This document shows, piece by piece, positions 40,370 through 53,433 of a DNA stretch of 64,000 nucleotides. This DNA is from Pachyseris speciosa (lineage: Eukaryota > Cnidaria > Anthozoa > Scleractinia > Pachyseridae). The translations under genes and the position numbers were made by a program. Position 1 is the stretch's first letter, and every line of letters begins with the position of its first letter. Location of the stretch: contig JAEMWC010000165.1 in the NCBI GenBank assembly GCA_016490735.1, forward strand, positions 591,001-655,000, read 5' to 3'. Under the pieces are notes generated by a model. It did no database searches and had not been told where the DNA came from. It saw nothing but the letters and a program-made list of their open reading frames with translations.

Positions 40370-41186
40370 CTACTTTTTACTGCCAAGCCAGTGCTCAGTG
40401 GTCGAAGAAGGGGACGACGAGCATCGGTGGTGCTTGTTCACTTTTCGATCCTCGTACCATCCAAAATTTTGCTCATAAGTTCCCATGCCTGGTTTGCCGT
40501 TGAAGTCGCAGCCATTACTATTGCTAGTGTAACTGTTAATAAACCAAGGACGCCCCTTTCTTTGACTGGTTATAGCAGTGCAGTTATGACACTCAATTCC
40601 TCGAATGTTGATGTATTCATACCACTTGCACACTCCATTAAACGTCGAGAAAATGTCATGATTTTTTAACATGGTTCGCGCGTAGTCCACATATTGTAGA
40701 CCATCCTCTCTAAAGTTACAAGTAACTCTTAAGTGACTTGACTTCGTTCTGATACACTCCATACGCGACAAGGATAGACGATAAAATGTCCAATCTATAT
40801 TTGTTAGGTTTTCACCAACAGGGAAATCGACTCCAAACCCTTTATCTCTGAGAAAATTTTTCTGATCCAATGCAAATGACTGAATGAGGTTCCAGACAAA
40901 GTTAGTCTCAGATTCCATGTCGCAGTACACGTAGAATGGTATAGTTTCTACCTCGCATATAGCGTACATGCCAGATTTTCTAATGCCAAATTGAAAAGCT
41001 TGCAAGCAGCTTTTGTAACACCTGGTTTCGCAGCGCTTGCCAGTGTAGTTTGCTGGGCACGAACATTTAAACCTTGCATCCTTGGGATCACAAATCTCTC
41101 GACACTCGCCTCCATGTAGACAGGGCTTAGACTGACAGCACCTGTTCACGCAGTAATCGTTTCCCAGGACGTGCTTTCGTCCACCC
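40370..41186 (-). CDS. PAN/EGF/fibrinogen-like secreted protein, last exon
   Basis: Acceptor CCAAAACAG ends at 41,187; the stop is at 40,370-40,372, 271 codons. It begins with GGRKHVLGNDYCVNRCC and an EGF-like module (CQSKPCLHGGECREICD, CSCPANYTGKRCE, residues ~14-50). A fibrinogen-like region follows: YAICEVETIPFYVYCDME, VWNLIQSFALDQKN, YRLSLSRMECIRTKSSHLR, CHNCTAITSQRKGR, and a C-terminal FGWYEDRKVNKHHRCSS. It lacks the GGWT-type core of classical fibrinogen domains, as is common in cnidarian relatives. The phase joins exactly to the PAN exon. No lesions; looks like a working gene for a secreted or surface adhesion/recognition protein. Confidence 0.8.
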
Positions 41187-41832
41187 TGTTTTGGTTAGCA
41201 AGAGAAACGAAATTAAAATTATAATTAACTTTAACATCATGATCCATTGATCCGTTAAGTGGTGATGCATTTAACAACTATATTTTTAGCACGCAATAAT
41301 CAACTTGGAATTCCGACTGTAATAACTCCCTGGACTCCGTGAGAACAAGTGAACCTTTCTGTTGTTCTTATAATTACTCCTTTATTAAACTTTATTAGAC
41401 CACAAAATAGGTTGTTCTTCTCCCTCTCTTTTCGAAAGGTTTGGTGAAGATGAAACAATTAAAGCTGCTTCCACACCTGTGGTCAGAAAATGGTCAAGAG
41501 ATCTACAGTGCATAAAGTTAAACTTGAAATATAGAGGACTCGATAATGTGGTTGATTATCTAAGCTCGCTCCAAAATTCCTGTTGTATGCTATAACACTG
41601 AGTTGATTAATACACAGCTAGCTTACAAAATTCCTCTGCGGAAAGGTATAATAATGAATTTATTAATTAACAGCCAGGTCACACAGTTTTTGGTAATTCC
41701 TCTGCAGTTAGCAGTATAAATTTATGTACCTTTTTTCCTGTCATCACTTTGAAAGCCTGAGTTTCGTTCATTTAAATGAAAATAGCTCTAATTTCTTTCT
41801 GTGGCCCAGAAATTTGATTTCAGCTCTCTTAC

Positions 41833-42165
41833 CTCCATTGTGTAGCTCCTAACCAAACCATAGTAGTGAGCCTTATATTTGTATTTCAACGCATCTGGCC
41901 TCCTCCCCACGTTCTCATCGTTCAGCTCACAGTTGTTTCCTTTAGCAGTTGATAGATAATTCATCGAGATACACCGGCAATTGCCCTTGCACATCACGTG
42001 ACACTGTGCCGCATTTGTGACTATATGTCGTTCAAACACGTGGCCTTCTAGGGCGTGGTCACTGATGACATCTCTGTCCACAACAAACTCAAAGTGTTGA
42101 CACATTCTTTTCCGCTGATTAGAAACCCCCATTGTGAAAAAGAACGTAACTTGGATACCAACGAG
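41833..42165 (-). CDS. PAN/EGF/fibrinogen-like secreted protein, PAN-domain exon
   Basis: An open stretch from an acceptor-like CTACAG near 42,166 to the donor GAG|GTAAGA at 41,833/41,832. It starts with a hydrophobic run (FLVLVGIQVTFFF), consistent with the end of a signal peptide, then a PAN/apple domain: CQHFEFVVDRDVISDHALEG, NAAQCHVMCKGNCRCISMNY, NNCELNDENVGRRPD. The ORF alone would begin at the internal ATG at 42,130-42,132, but an upstream in-frame stop before the splice site implies that the start codon is in a further upstream exon that I did not find. The segment just upstream of this exon is the start of the tandem duplication repeated at 45,741. Confidence 0.75.
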
Positions 42166-42179
42166 AACCAGAAATGTTG

Positions 42180-45100
42180 CTGTAGTCGTCCAGTTTCTAG
42201 ATCAAGGATCATTTAGTATAAAAATAAAATAGTAGTTAGCCATGACTGGTTAAAAAATCAACAACAAAAATGAACAACAAGGTTAGGAAGCTTTCCCGTT
42301 ATGCCAATACAGAATGGCTGACAGCTTTCACTCTGGGCTAAAGCCAGAGTATAATAGGAAGTTGAGTGCTTGATCAACAAAGTAGAATATGGGTTCAGGT
42401 TTTTTTTTCTTTCGGTTTTTTTTTTCCATACTGCAGATTTTTATCAGCTTATAAGTAACCTTGGCCTTCTGCGTTAACGAAGTAAGTAACCAACTGGAAC
42501 AGTTCTCTGTCAAATCGCTGAAGGCGAAGATAATGGAAATACTGGTTACAAAATCACTTTCTTTACTAGTTCCATATGATGTAATGTTTAATAAATGAGC
42601 AGGAGTGTTTTATCAAGTTTAAAACACGAGGCGCAGACGACAGGTAACTTGCGTTAACATGTGGAAAAACGTTTGGCTTCATTGGGTTATATATGAATCA
42701 TACACTGACTTCTTAAAATGTTAAATAAGGTTGAACATTATTGCAAAGTCATTATCAAGAATGAACCTATATTATAGGCTGAGGTATTCCATCACGTGGG
42801 ACTGCTGCTAGGAATGATTGGTTGTCATATCAACATTTTTGTGTAAACATTTTGAAAAGCCATCAATTACGAAGTAAATTAAAGCCTTATTTCTGTAACC
42901 AAATACGTTAGCATATGCCATTTTGTTAAAAAGTTTCTTGAATTTGACACAATCGTTTAAAGACTGACAGTGTTGAAGATCTCTTGATCCATGTTTATAA
43001 AGCTTTTTGTCATGGATTTAAAAAAGAAACGAGTATAGAGCAGTCAAAAGAGAATGCTGGCGTCTTCTGTGGTAATCATTTTCTTTTGGATTCAAGTTCA
43101 TACTGCACGTATCATTAATTATTTCGTTTTCGTTTTGAATAATTTGAGGTTCTTTCAGTTAATTCACCTTAGGCAAACCTAAAAGTTAATAACAAATGTG
43201 AAGAAAATTGGTTGAGCAGGTGTATACAATATTTCAAGGCTTTTGCATCAATCCCGTTGCTTAATCACAAAAATATACCAAGACAGGAATAAAACAATAA
43301 TTTGCAGCTTTCCTATGGTATTTTGTTTCTTATGTAAATCAAGACAACAAACTGAAAGAGAATCATGCTGATGACAGAACGCCGGCAGAACATGAATACA
43401 AAACATCTGTTGAGATCTAACAGCGTTGTAATGGGTTCACGATTTAACAGCCTTGGGAAGATAATTCTGGAAACCCCCGTGATTATTATTTTACTCGGGT
43501 TCTATAGATAAATTATTTCGTATACCCCATTTCAGAACACTGAAGATAGCATTTTCCCTCTTGGAAAATACAAACAGTACAAAATTGACTGAAACATACG
43601 CTATTTACGAAGAATTTATTTGACCTTAATTATTCATTTTTGTTACTGTAAATTAATGTTGACGCTGAGTATACTTAGTAATGTTCAAACTGAAAAGAAA
43701 ATTTGCAGCTATTTACCAATCCTTCTACGACACCTTAAGTGCTGTATCTCAAGAGATAAATAGCCAGCCAACGAATTGTGTTCTAATAATGCTTTGATAG
43801 CCAACAAGCTCGAGAAATGAAACTAACTAATAATGAAACTAAAAAATGTATATCTGAAACTTTCACCTCTTGTTTAAAAACTTACAAAATGTTTTTTTTT
43901 TTCTTTTTTGGATTCTTCAGAGGTAACATATTTTAAAATCAAGTAAATTGAAATAATAGTATCTCAAATGATAAAATATCCAGCCAACGAATGGTGTTAT
44001 GCATGTAGCAGTTTGATAGACAGCGAGTTCGAGAAAATATCTAAGAATGAAACTAAAACGCTCTCTGAAACTTTCACTTCTTATTTAAAAAAATATATTT
44101 AGCAATTTTTTTTTTCGCATTCTGCTGAGGTCAATATTTTAAAATGTTTCGGCCAGTTTACCTGAGCTTCTGCAAGAAATTTTGAGTACCAAACAGATTA
44201 AGTAAAGCTCGATAGAGATGAAGTTGAAGTGCATGATTTCAGTGTACGCAGGTGCATTATAACAAACAGAAAATGCGTGAAATACATAAGGAATTTTGTT
44301 TGCCTAAACGCCCTTTAAAAGCATCCAAGAGTTTTAATAGCTAGTGAAGACACAACAGCTAAAGTTTTGTGCACCTCTAAAACTTATGAGGCTAATGGGG
44401 CCAAAATAATTCGTAAAAAGGGCCAAGGATAAAGGAGATAAGCGGAAATCATTATATATCTGTTTGACGGAGGAGTCATCGTTTCAAAGTCCGCAGTTTA
44501 TTTGCAAAGTTTTCAAACAATTAGATAATTTTTGGCTTCATTGAGTTATACAGAGATATAAGAAAATTGTCATAGATTTACGGTGTAGCACCCGAGGGAA
44601 GAAAATTCTTGTATTAACTTTGATTATTATTTTACTCGGGGACTAGAAAAATTATTTCGTATACCCCATTTCAGAACCATAGAATTTTCCCTCTTGCAAA
44701 ATAAGACAACCATAATCCTTTAATAAAAGATGCCGTTCAACAACAAAAATATCGAAAAAATATGATATTTACGCAGAGTTTGTTTGACTTTAATTATTGA
44801 TTTTTGTTACCATAAGTTTTTGTTGACCCTAAGTATACTTATTAATGTTCGAACTGCGCGCACTGTTAATTATCACAAAATGAAAATTTGCATCTATTTA
44901 ACGATCCCACTTCTACGACACTTAAGTGATGTATAGCCAGCCAACGAATTGTATAATTGCTATGACAGACGAGCTCGGGAAATTAACTAAGAATGAAACT
45001 AAACGAAAACTGTATTTCTGAGACTTTCACGTCTTATTTAAAAAGTTACAAAAAGCTTTTTTTTTTTTCTTTTTTCGGGATTCTTCTCAGGTTTAAGATT

Positions 45101-46125
45101 TTAAAATAAAGAACATTAAAAGTATAGTGTGAGTGATTATAAGAGTATACGTGCTTACTGGTAAAACACAAGGAGAAGGAAAAGAATGGACAAAATATGA
45201 ATTTCAGCAAAATTGTTGATCGAGCGGTGAGTCATTTCTTAGCCCTAACATTATGGGGGCAGTTATCCCTTATCCCTAAAAATATTTTGCTAGTTATCCC
45301 TTATCCCTAAACCCCCAAACAAACCAAGCCTCAGCGGTCGCGAAGGAGGACAGGGAGCACATGGGAAGGGAAAATGCAGAGTCTGTAGTGTCATCCGTTT
45401 TGCCCACGTTTGGTCAGTGGTTTCTCTGAAGTCGTTTCCATCAATCTTCCTAGATATTACATTTATCGTAAAAACTGGCTATTTTTACTTAAATTTTCTT
45501 GCTCAAATGAGATTATAAGAACTATTAACTGCAAAAGATAGATCTTTAGTTTAGAACTCACGTTTCAGCAGAGAAAATCGAATAAAAGAAGTCGGTTAAA
45601 CGCCGAGGTAATTCTGGATGTTTTCGCTCACAATTCGAAAGATCCCTCCTAAAAGTTACGGATTATCTTACGCAGTCGATGACATAGAGGCTACTGGCAG
45701 CCACTAAAATACGACCAGATTCGCACAAATTGGAAATGGTGCTGTACTCGTCCAGTTTCTAGATCAAGGATCATTTAGCATAAAAGAATAGTAGTTAGCC
45801 ACGACTGGTTAAAAAATCAACAACAAAAGTGAACAACAATGTTAGGGAGCTTTCACGTTAGGCCAATACAGTATGGCTGATAGCTTTCACTCTGGGCTAA
45901 AGCCAGAGTATAATTGGAAGTTAAATGCTTGATCAACTACGTAGAATATGGATCCAGGTTCTTTTTTCTTTCGGTTTTTTTCCATACTGCAGATTTTTAT
46001 CAGCTTATAAGTAACCTTGGCCTTCTGTGTTACAGAAGTAAGTAACCAACTGGAACAGTTCTCTGTCAGATCGCTGAAGGCGAAGATAATGGCAATACTG
46101 GTTACAAATAGTTTTCGTTACTAGT
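42180..46125. repeat. First copy of a ~3.5-kb tandem segment, with restart of the second
   Basis: 42,180-42,570 recurs at about 45,741-46,125 (CGTCCAGTTTCTAGATCAAG and GGGCTAAAGCCAGAGTATAA at the same relative positions). The DNA between (42,590-45,735) recurs in expanded form at 49,319-55,010. Inside are shorter, ~1.0-1.2 kb sub-units marked by GGAAGATAATTCTGG and TAAAGCTCGATAGAG. No coding sequence is seen. Confidence 0.85.
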
Positions 46126-47411
46126 TCCAAATTATAACATATATATTATATGCAGCACTGCTCGATCCTGAAAAACCTCGACTTAAATGACGTCGACATT
46201 GCCACCAGAATATTCCCCACTGTAGGAAGAACAGTGACCGTGCTACGAACGAAAGTAGCAAAAGCTAGAGACAATTCAACCACCTTCCTAGCGGTAAACT
46301 ATAAACGCGGTGAACCGGGAGACAATTTGGGGTGTCAAAATACCATCGGCTATTGGCAGCTCGAAAGTGAGGTGAAACGAATTTATACTTTCGATCTCGA
46401 CGACCTGTTGTCACCAAACAAAGCTCATAGAGCGTATCCAACTAATCCTTTGAGATTCAAATGACAATGGCGAGACGCCATGTTGGTGAACAATGACCAA
46501 CATGGCGATGATCACGTCACATGTACACTGACCATAGTTGCCATTCCTTCTGTTACGATGCAATAAGGGGTTCTTCACTCATTACAGTGTGCGGCAGCAC
46601 AAAAGTATCATGGAAATGGCTGCTGTAATTTTCAAGGGAAATAAATCCTTTGGAAGTTATAAGTAATTAAGTGGCTTCAATTGTACTGAACGTCCAGAGA
46701 GAACTCACTCCGAAATGTGGCATAGCCTTCTCAGTGTGTTAAATTCAGGCAGAAGTCGGGTGCTTTGTACTGTGGCGGAATCACCAGTGAATTTTGTGAT
46801 ATATGGTAAGGATATTAAAACGATCCACAGATCAGCACTTGCTGGAACCCAGAAATTTTTCAAAAGAAATCCAGAGCACTATGATGATTTCAAACGATGG
46901 TATTAAAGGAGGAATTTCAATGAACTAAAAGACAACAAAGATTATATTTTGCCCTGGAGTACAGTTATGCGAGGTGTGGGTTATTAGTAAGACTTCACGA
47001 TACACCGGCCAATTGTTATGAGGCAAATTGTCCAGCTCTCTGTTGGTGGGGTGTTGCGTTTACAGGAACTCGCTGCATCACGTAATTAAAACATCGGTTT
47101 TTCACAGGAACAGCAATTTTTCCTTTCAATTTATTAATAATTGAAACTGTAATTTTCCGATAAGTTTTAGCGCTGTAACCGACTTTAACAAAGAACAAGC
47201 AGAAGACAGCGGTGGGCCAGCAACTGCACTTGCCTCAGGTGGTTAAAAAATACCCGGAGAAATAACGTGGATTTTGCGTTCACGTTTCATAGAAGAGACA
47301 CGTCCGCTTGTTAATATAATTGCTGAGGTGATTCTTTTTATCAGTTAGTTTGGCATTTTGGTATTCGTCTTCTTTATGTGCCCATTCCTAGCAGCTGTCA
47401 TAGTTTACCTA
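46126..47411. other. Insertion in the second segment copy, no recognised gene
   Basis: The duplicated segment is interrupted at 46,126. Here lies an ORF of 104 codons (46,150-46,464; contains GEPGDNLGCQNTIGYW and FDLDDLLSP) that I do not recognise; it has no clear splice sites, and a 12-base inverted repeat CGCCATGTTGGT/ACCAACATGGCG follows it at 46,480-46,510. A second 63-codon ORF (46,715-46,906) is also unrecognised. Confidence 0.4.
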
Positions 47412-47527
47412 CAAGCAGATCATGTAAAGCTCGATAGAGCTGAAGTTGAAGTTGATTTCAGACGCAGGTTTATTATAACAATGAAAAGAAATCGCATGGA
47501 AGGCATAAGGAATTTTGTTTTCTAATA

Positions 47528-49306
47528 CGTATAAGAATAGATTTGGTTAACAATTTAACTATAAAACATTGCGACGGGCTTGATTTGAACACCAATGTTC
47601 GCGCTCAGAATTTGCAATTGCCTTTTTGACTGAGTTGGCGGACTGTTGATATTTAAATGTTAGTGATACAATGATGTATGGGTTAGCCAAGACGCACAAG
47701 CCCGAACTATCACATATGAGACCAATTTTATCCGCAACTGGAACGGCAAACAATTATCCCCTCGCTAAATGGCTGGAAGAGAAATTTAAGCCTCTGTCAA
47801 CCAATGCTTACACCATCAGTGATATCTTTCAATTCTCCGAGGATATCAGAAACATCTCTGTTGATACTGACCATATACTCGTGTCATATGTGACCGCTCT
47901 ATAGCTATTTACCATGTCCCTGCTCAAGAAACCATCACAATACTTGCTGATAAAGCTCTCACCGGAAACTGGTTCAACAATACCTACAATCTAAACCTCA
48001 CCAAAGACCAGCTTACGGAACTGCTCAAGCTTGCAACTAGAAACCAACGTTTTCAACTTGATGGTACTCTTTACGAACAAGTGGAGGGCGTGGCAATGGG
48101 CTTTCCACTTGGGCCACTCAATAGCCAACACGTTTATGTGCTCTATAGAAGAAAAACTGGAAGAGAAACGAGCTCTCTTTCTTCTACAAGCAGTACGTGG
48201 ATGATACCTTCACAATTATGTCAGACCTCAGCGAAGCCAAGGCCTTCCTGGACAAATTGAACTCTTGTCATGATAACTTAAACTTCACCATGGAAATAGC
48301 CGAACATAACTGAATAATATTTCCTTTGTTGGCATGAACATCACTAAAAGAGGTGACAGACTCGAAACATCATTGCACAAAAAGTCTACGAACACTGGTT
48401 GCTTCGCCATTATCACAGCCACGTCGACAAACGATACAAAGATTATTCACTTTCAACTGTGATCCATCGCGCTTACCGCCTGCCATCTACTCCTGCTGCG
48501 TTTTCTGAGGATTGTGACAAGCTTCGCTCTACCTTCCTAAACCTGGATTATAAAATAACTTTGATCAAGTCATCGATTAACAAATTTTTGCACAATCTCA
48601 ACAATATCGATGTACCCAATAATGCAGGTAATGACAGTTCTACTATCATTCTATCACAACCATCAGATCAACAATCCGCCAACTCAGTCAGAAGGCAATT
48701 GCAAATTCTCAGCGCGAACATTAGTGTTCAAATCAAGCCTGTCTTTTAGTCAGAGAAGATCGGTCAAGTTCTCGCTTCTACAGAGAAGCCCCCTATTGTC
48801 AACAATCAATGCGTGCTCTACAAATTTCAATGTAATCTGTGCGACGCAGATTATGTCGGGTTTACAACCCGACATTTACACCAACGCATTAGCGGCCACA
48901 AACATTCAGCAATCGGAAGGCATCTAGAAGAGCATGGTTTGTCGACGTCTGATTTGGACGACAAACAGTGTTCTGTTTTGAGAAAATGCTGATCGAGATT
49001 TGACTGTTTAATTTTTTAGATGTTTTTCATTAGGGAATTGAACCCCGAGTAAAATATACAGAAAGACTCCATTCGTGCGAAACTTTTTTCTGACATATTT
49101 TATCATTCTATCATTCATTCGTATCACATTACGTAACCGCTCGAATCTCTGAGGAATTCTTTTACATTTATATTCGTTTTTCATTTCATTCACTTTTGAA
49201 TTGAAAATGACGTTAAGAGAACGCCGAAACGCCGTCGTTTTTTAAAACCTTTTTAAAATTTTAACCGAGATGGTTTTATGTTTTTCAATATTGTCGTATT
49301 ATTTTA
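47528..49306 (+). mobile_element. Penelope-like element 1, 12-bp TSD
   Basis: TGTTTTCTAATA flanks it at 47,516-47,527 and 49,307-49,318, inside the duplicated segment. RT pieces: YGLAKTHKPELSHMRPIL (about 47,675-47,730), LSTNAYTISDIFQFSEDIR, then further frames with a YVDDTFTIMSD active-site region near 48,195-48,230. Downstream, in other frames, comes a GIY-YIG endonuclease part with CNLCDADYVGFTTRHLHQR (about 48,835-48,895) and HSAIGRHLEEHG. Several frameshifts; 5' truncated. About 75 bases at 47,575-47,655 are an inverted copy of 48,662-48,740. Confidence 0.85.
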
Positions 49307-52208
49307 TGTTTTCTAATAGTCCTTAAAAAGCATTTCAAGAGTTCAATATTAATCACTAGTGAAAACATGCCAGGTAAAGTTGTACCTGTTTGACGTAGAA
49401 GACATCGTTTCAAAAGTCCGATGGTAACTTGCAAAGTTTTCTTACTTTGGTTTTCTTACATTGGCTTCACTGGTTTATACCTCAATCATACAACTTCTAA
49501 AAGGTTAAATGAGGTTAAATGTTGTTGAATGATAGTCATTATTTTATGAACCTATATTATAGGCTGAGGTATTCCATCACGTGGGACTGCTGCTAGGAAT
49601 GATTGGTTTTCATATTGACGTTGTTGTATAAACATTTTGAAATACTATATTACGAAGTAAATTAAAGGCTTATCTCTGTGACCATTTTTGCCATTTTTGT
49701 AAATAAGTTTCTTGAATTTGACACAATCGTTTAAAGAACAGTGTTGAAGATATTTTGATCCATGTTTACAAAGCGTTTTGCCATGTTTTTTTTTTTAAAA
49801 AAAAAGAGAAAAACAAGTAGAGTAGTCAAAAGAGGATGCTGGCATCTGCTGAGTTTATCATTTTCTCTTGGTTTCAAGCTCGTATTGCACGTATCATTAA
49901 TTATTTTGTGAAAGCAAAACTGTATGATTTTCGTTTTCGTTTTCTTTTTCGTGTTACCGAATAATTTGAGGTTCTTTTAATTAATTCACCGTTGGTAAAC
50001 CAGAAAGTTATCTCAAATTTTTATCTCAAATCTCAAATCTTTATTTCAATACGGTAAAAATTCATCAGGTGATTACAATATAAAATAGCACATTGCTACT
50101 TTAATAACAATAAATACGCTCCTAAAAAGTCTCTTCAGTAAAAATGCTACTCCATTTACACTAAACTAGACCTGTTAATAGCGGAGTTAATGACAAATGT
50201 AAAGAAAATTGGTTGAACAGGTCTATACAATGTGCAGTGGTCTTGCCAATATTTTAAGGCTTTTCCACCAATCTTAGCTTGTTGCATAATCAAACAAATA
50301 CACCAAGAAAGGATTCAATAATTTGCAACTTTTCTATGGCATATTGGCTCTTATGTCAATCAAGACAACAAACTGCAAGAGAATCATGCTGGTGACAGAA
50401 CGACAGGACAAGCATGCAAAACATCTGTTGACATATAAGAGTATTGTTATGGGTTCACGGTTTACCACCCGTGGGAAGATAATTCTGGAATCCCCTATAT
50501 CATTACTATTTTACTCGGGGTCTAGATAAATTATTTCGTATAACCCATTTTAGAACCCTGAAAATAGCATTTTTCCACTTGAAAAATAAGACAACCATAA
50601 TCCTCTTTTCTCGACTAATAAGAAAAGATGCCGTTTAAGTACAAAGTTGAGTAAAAAAAAAATATGCCATTTACGCATAATTTATTTGACCTTAATTACT
50701 CATTTTGTTACCCTAATTTTCTGTTGACCCTAAGTATACTCATTAATGTAAATACAGCGCGCATTTTTAATTGTTACGAAATGATTACAGAGAGTTATTT
50801 CACGATCCTTTTATGACGACGTGCTGTATTTCAAATGGTAAAATATCCAGCCAACGAATGGTGTTGTAGTAGTTTAGCTCAGTTTGATAGACAGCGAACT
50901 CGATAAATTAACTGAGAATGAAACTCTACTGCACCCTCAAACTTTCACCTATTATTTTAAAAAATTACATTTTATTCGTTTCTTCTTATTTCGGATTCTT
51001 CTGAGGTAAGGAATTTAAAATGAACATTTCCGGTACTAAACACATTATGTAAAGCTCGATAGAGCTGAAGTTGAAATTGAGTTCAGTAAACGCAGGTGTA
51101 TTACAACAAACAGAAAATGCATGGAAGCATAAGGAATTTTGTTTGTTAGCGGCCCTTAAATAGCATCCAAGAGTTCTAATAGCAAAAACCCGCCAGATAA
51201 AGTTGTGTGTATCTCTAACACTTATGAGGCTTATGGGCCAACCTAATTTGTAAAAAGGGCCAAGGATAAAGGAGATAAGCGAAGATCATTATATACCTGT
51301 TTGGCGGAGGAGTTATCGTTTCAAAAGTCCGCAGGTAACTTGGAAAGTTTTCAAACATTTAGAAAATTTTTGGCTTCATTGGGTTATACAGAGATATAAG
51401 AAAATTGTTATATATTTACCTTTTAGCACCCGAGGGAAGATAATTCTGGTATGCCCTTTTATTCTTTTTTTAGTTGGGGTCTAGATAAATTATTTCGTAT
51501 ACCCCATTTCAGAACCATAGAATTTTCCCTGTTGCAAAATAAGACAACCATAATCCTTTTTTCTTTACTTGTAAGAAAATATGCCGTTTAAGAACAAAAA
51601 TTACTAAAAATATGATGTTTACGCAGAGTTTGTTTGACTTTAATTATTGATTTTTGTTCCGTAAGATTTTGTTGACCCTAAGTATACTTATTAATGTTCA
51701 TAATCAAAGGGAACGCGTTGCTAATTATCACGAAATGAAGATTTGCAGCTATTAAACGACCCTTCTACTACGCCTTAAGTACTCTATCTCAGATGATAAA
51801 TAGCCAGCCAAGGAATTGTGTTCTAATGCTTTGACAGACAGGAAGCTCGAGAAATTAACTAGTAATGCAACTATATAAAAAAAAATGTCTTTCTGAAACT
51901 ATCACCTCTTGTTAAAAAACTTAGGAAATTTTTTTTTTTTTTTTTTTCATTTTTGGATTCTTCAGCGGTTAAAGATTTCAAAATCAAGAAAATTAAAACA
52001 ATAGTATTAAAAATGATAAAATATCCAGCCAATGAATGGTGCTGTAGTACTTAGTTTCATAGACAGCGAGCTCGAGAAAATAACTAAGAATGAACTAAGG
52101 ATACACCACAAATTAATGTGATCGGGTAAGCTGAAGCCACTCTAAAGGCACTAAGGCACTAAGGCCGGGCATTACCCCTTAAATCTACCAAAGCAAAGAT
52201 TGAGCCCA

Positions 52209-52275
52209 AGCATTAGCAGCCATGGACAGCTGTTTCGGCCTTGTTAGGCCTCATCAGCATGGCATAGCTAATGCT
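52209..52275 (-). ncRNA. Type I hammerhead ribozyme, minus-strand copy
   Basis: Reverse complement of the plus-strand ribozyme at 52,372-52,438, with the same core CTGATGA ... GAAAC ... GTC and the same stems. Confidence 0.8.
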
Positions 52276-52371
52276 CAGGCTCAAGTACCCACATATCCAT
52301 AAAACAAGCAGCAAAAACGTAAAGCTTGTGGGATGTGGCTTGTTTTATGGATATGTGGGTACTTGAGCCTG

Positions 52372-52438
52372 AGCATTAGCTATGCCATGCTGATGAGGCC
52401 TAACAAGGCCGAAACAGCTGTCCATGGCTGCTAATGCT
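52372..52438 (+). ncRNA. Type I hammerhead ribozyme, plus-strand copy
   Basis: Stem I GCCATG (52,384-52,389) pairs with CATGGC (52,423-52,428) and is extended by AGCATTAGC/GCTAATGCT. Core CTGATGA (52,390-52,396). Stem II GGCC-TAACAA-GGCC. GAAAC (52,411-52,415). Stem III is minimal: AGCT between GAAAC and GTC (52,420-52,422), palindromic ACAGCTGT, as in dimer-acting animal hammerheads. Predicted cleavage after C52,422. Confidence 0.85.
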
Positions 52439-53433
52439 TGGGCTCAATCTTTGCTTTGGTAGATTTAAGGGGTAATGCCCGCTACCATGTGGCCTTAGTG
52501 CCTTTAGAGTGGCTTCAGCTTACCCGATCACATTAATTTGTGAGGTATCCTTGTCACTCCAGCCACATCCCACAAGCTTTACGTTTTTAAGAATGAACTA
52601 AACCGCTCTCTAAGACTTTCACCTCTCGTTTTGAAAACTTAAAAAATGGTTTTTTTTTTCGGATTCTTCTGAGATTAAGAATTCAAAATGAATGTTTCGG
52701 CCAGTTTACCTGAGCTTCTCCAAGAAATTTTGAGTACCAAACAGATTTAGTAAAGCTCGATAGAGATGAGGTTGAAGTTGCATGATTTCAGTGAACGCAG
52801 GTGCATTATAACAATCAGAAAATGCATGGATAGCATGAGGAATTCTGTTTGCTAACCGCCCTTAAAAAGCATCCAAGAGTTTTAATAGCTAGTGAAAACA
52901 CAACAGCTAAAGTTGTGTGTATCTCTAAAACTTGTGAGGCTAATTACGTCAAAATAATTTTAAAAAGGGCCAAGGATAAAGGAGATAAGCGAAGATTCTA
53001 ATGTACCTGATTGAAGGAGGAGTCATCGTTTCAAAAGTCCGCTAGTAATTTGCAAAGCTTTCGAATATTTAGAAAATAATTGGCTTGAGATCTTTGTGTT
53101 ATACAGACATATAAGAAAATTGTTGAAGATTTACGGTTTAGCACCTGAGGGAAGATAATTCTGGAATCCCCTATGATTATTATTTTACTCGGGTTCTATA
53201 GATAAATTATTTCGTATACCCCATTTCAGAACACTGAAAATAGCATTTTCTCTCTTGGAAAATAAGACAACCATAACCCTCTTTTCTGTACTGGTAGGAA
53301 ACGATTCCGCTTAAGAACAAAAATGAGTAAAAATACATGGCATTTATGCAGAGTTGATTTTTGTTACCGTAAGGTTTTGTTGACCTTAAGTATACTTATT
53401 AATGTTCAAACTGCGCGCACTGTTTATTATGCA

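Larger units (their letters stand above)
52099..52587. mobile_element. Head-to-head hammerhead-ribozyme (retrozyme-like) element, 14-bp TSD
   Basis: TAAGAATGAACTAA flanks it at 52,085-52,098 and 52,588-52,601. It consists of two inverted copies of a ~220-260 base unit meeting near 52,330. Each copy holds one complete hammerhead motif. Near the centre, read on the minus strand, the 3' end of one unit (ACATCCCACAAGCTTTACG) is followed by GCTGCTTGTTTTATGG, the start of the next: a head-to-tail junction as expected from a tandem or circular RNA template. No ORF. Confidence 0.8.

Noticed and set aside
45240..45320. Telomere-like TTATCCCTTATCCC tract as an interstitial telomere
   Set aside because: The period is not CCCTAA and the block recurs as part of the duplicated segment at 53,980-54,300.
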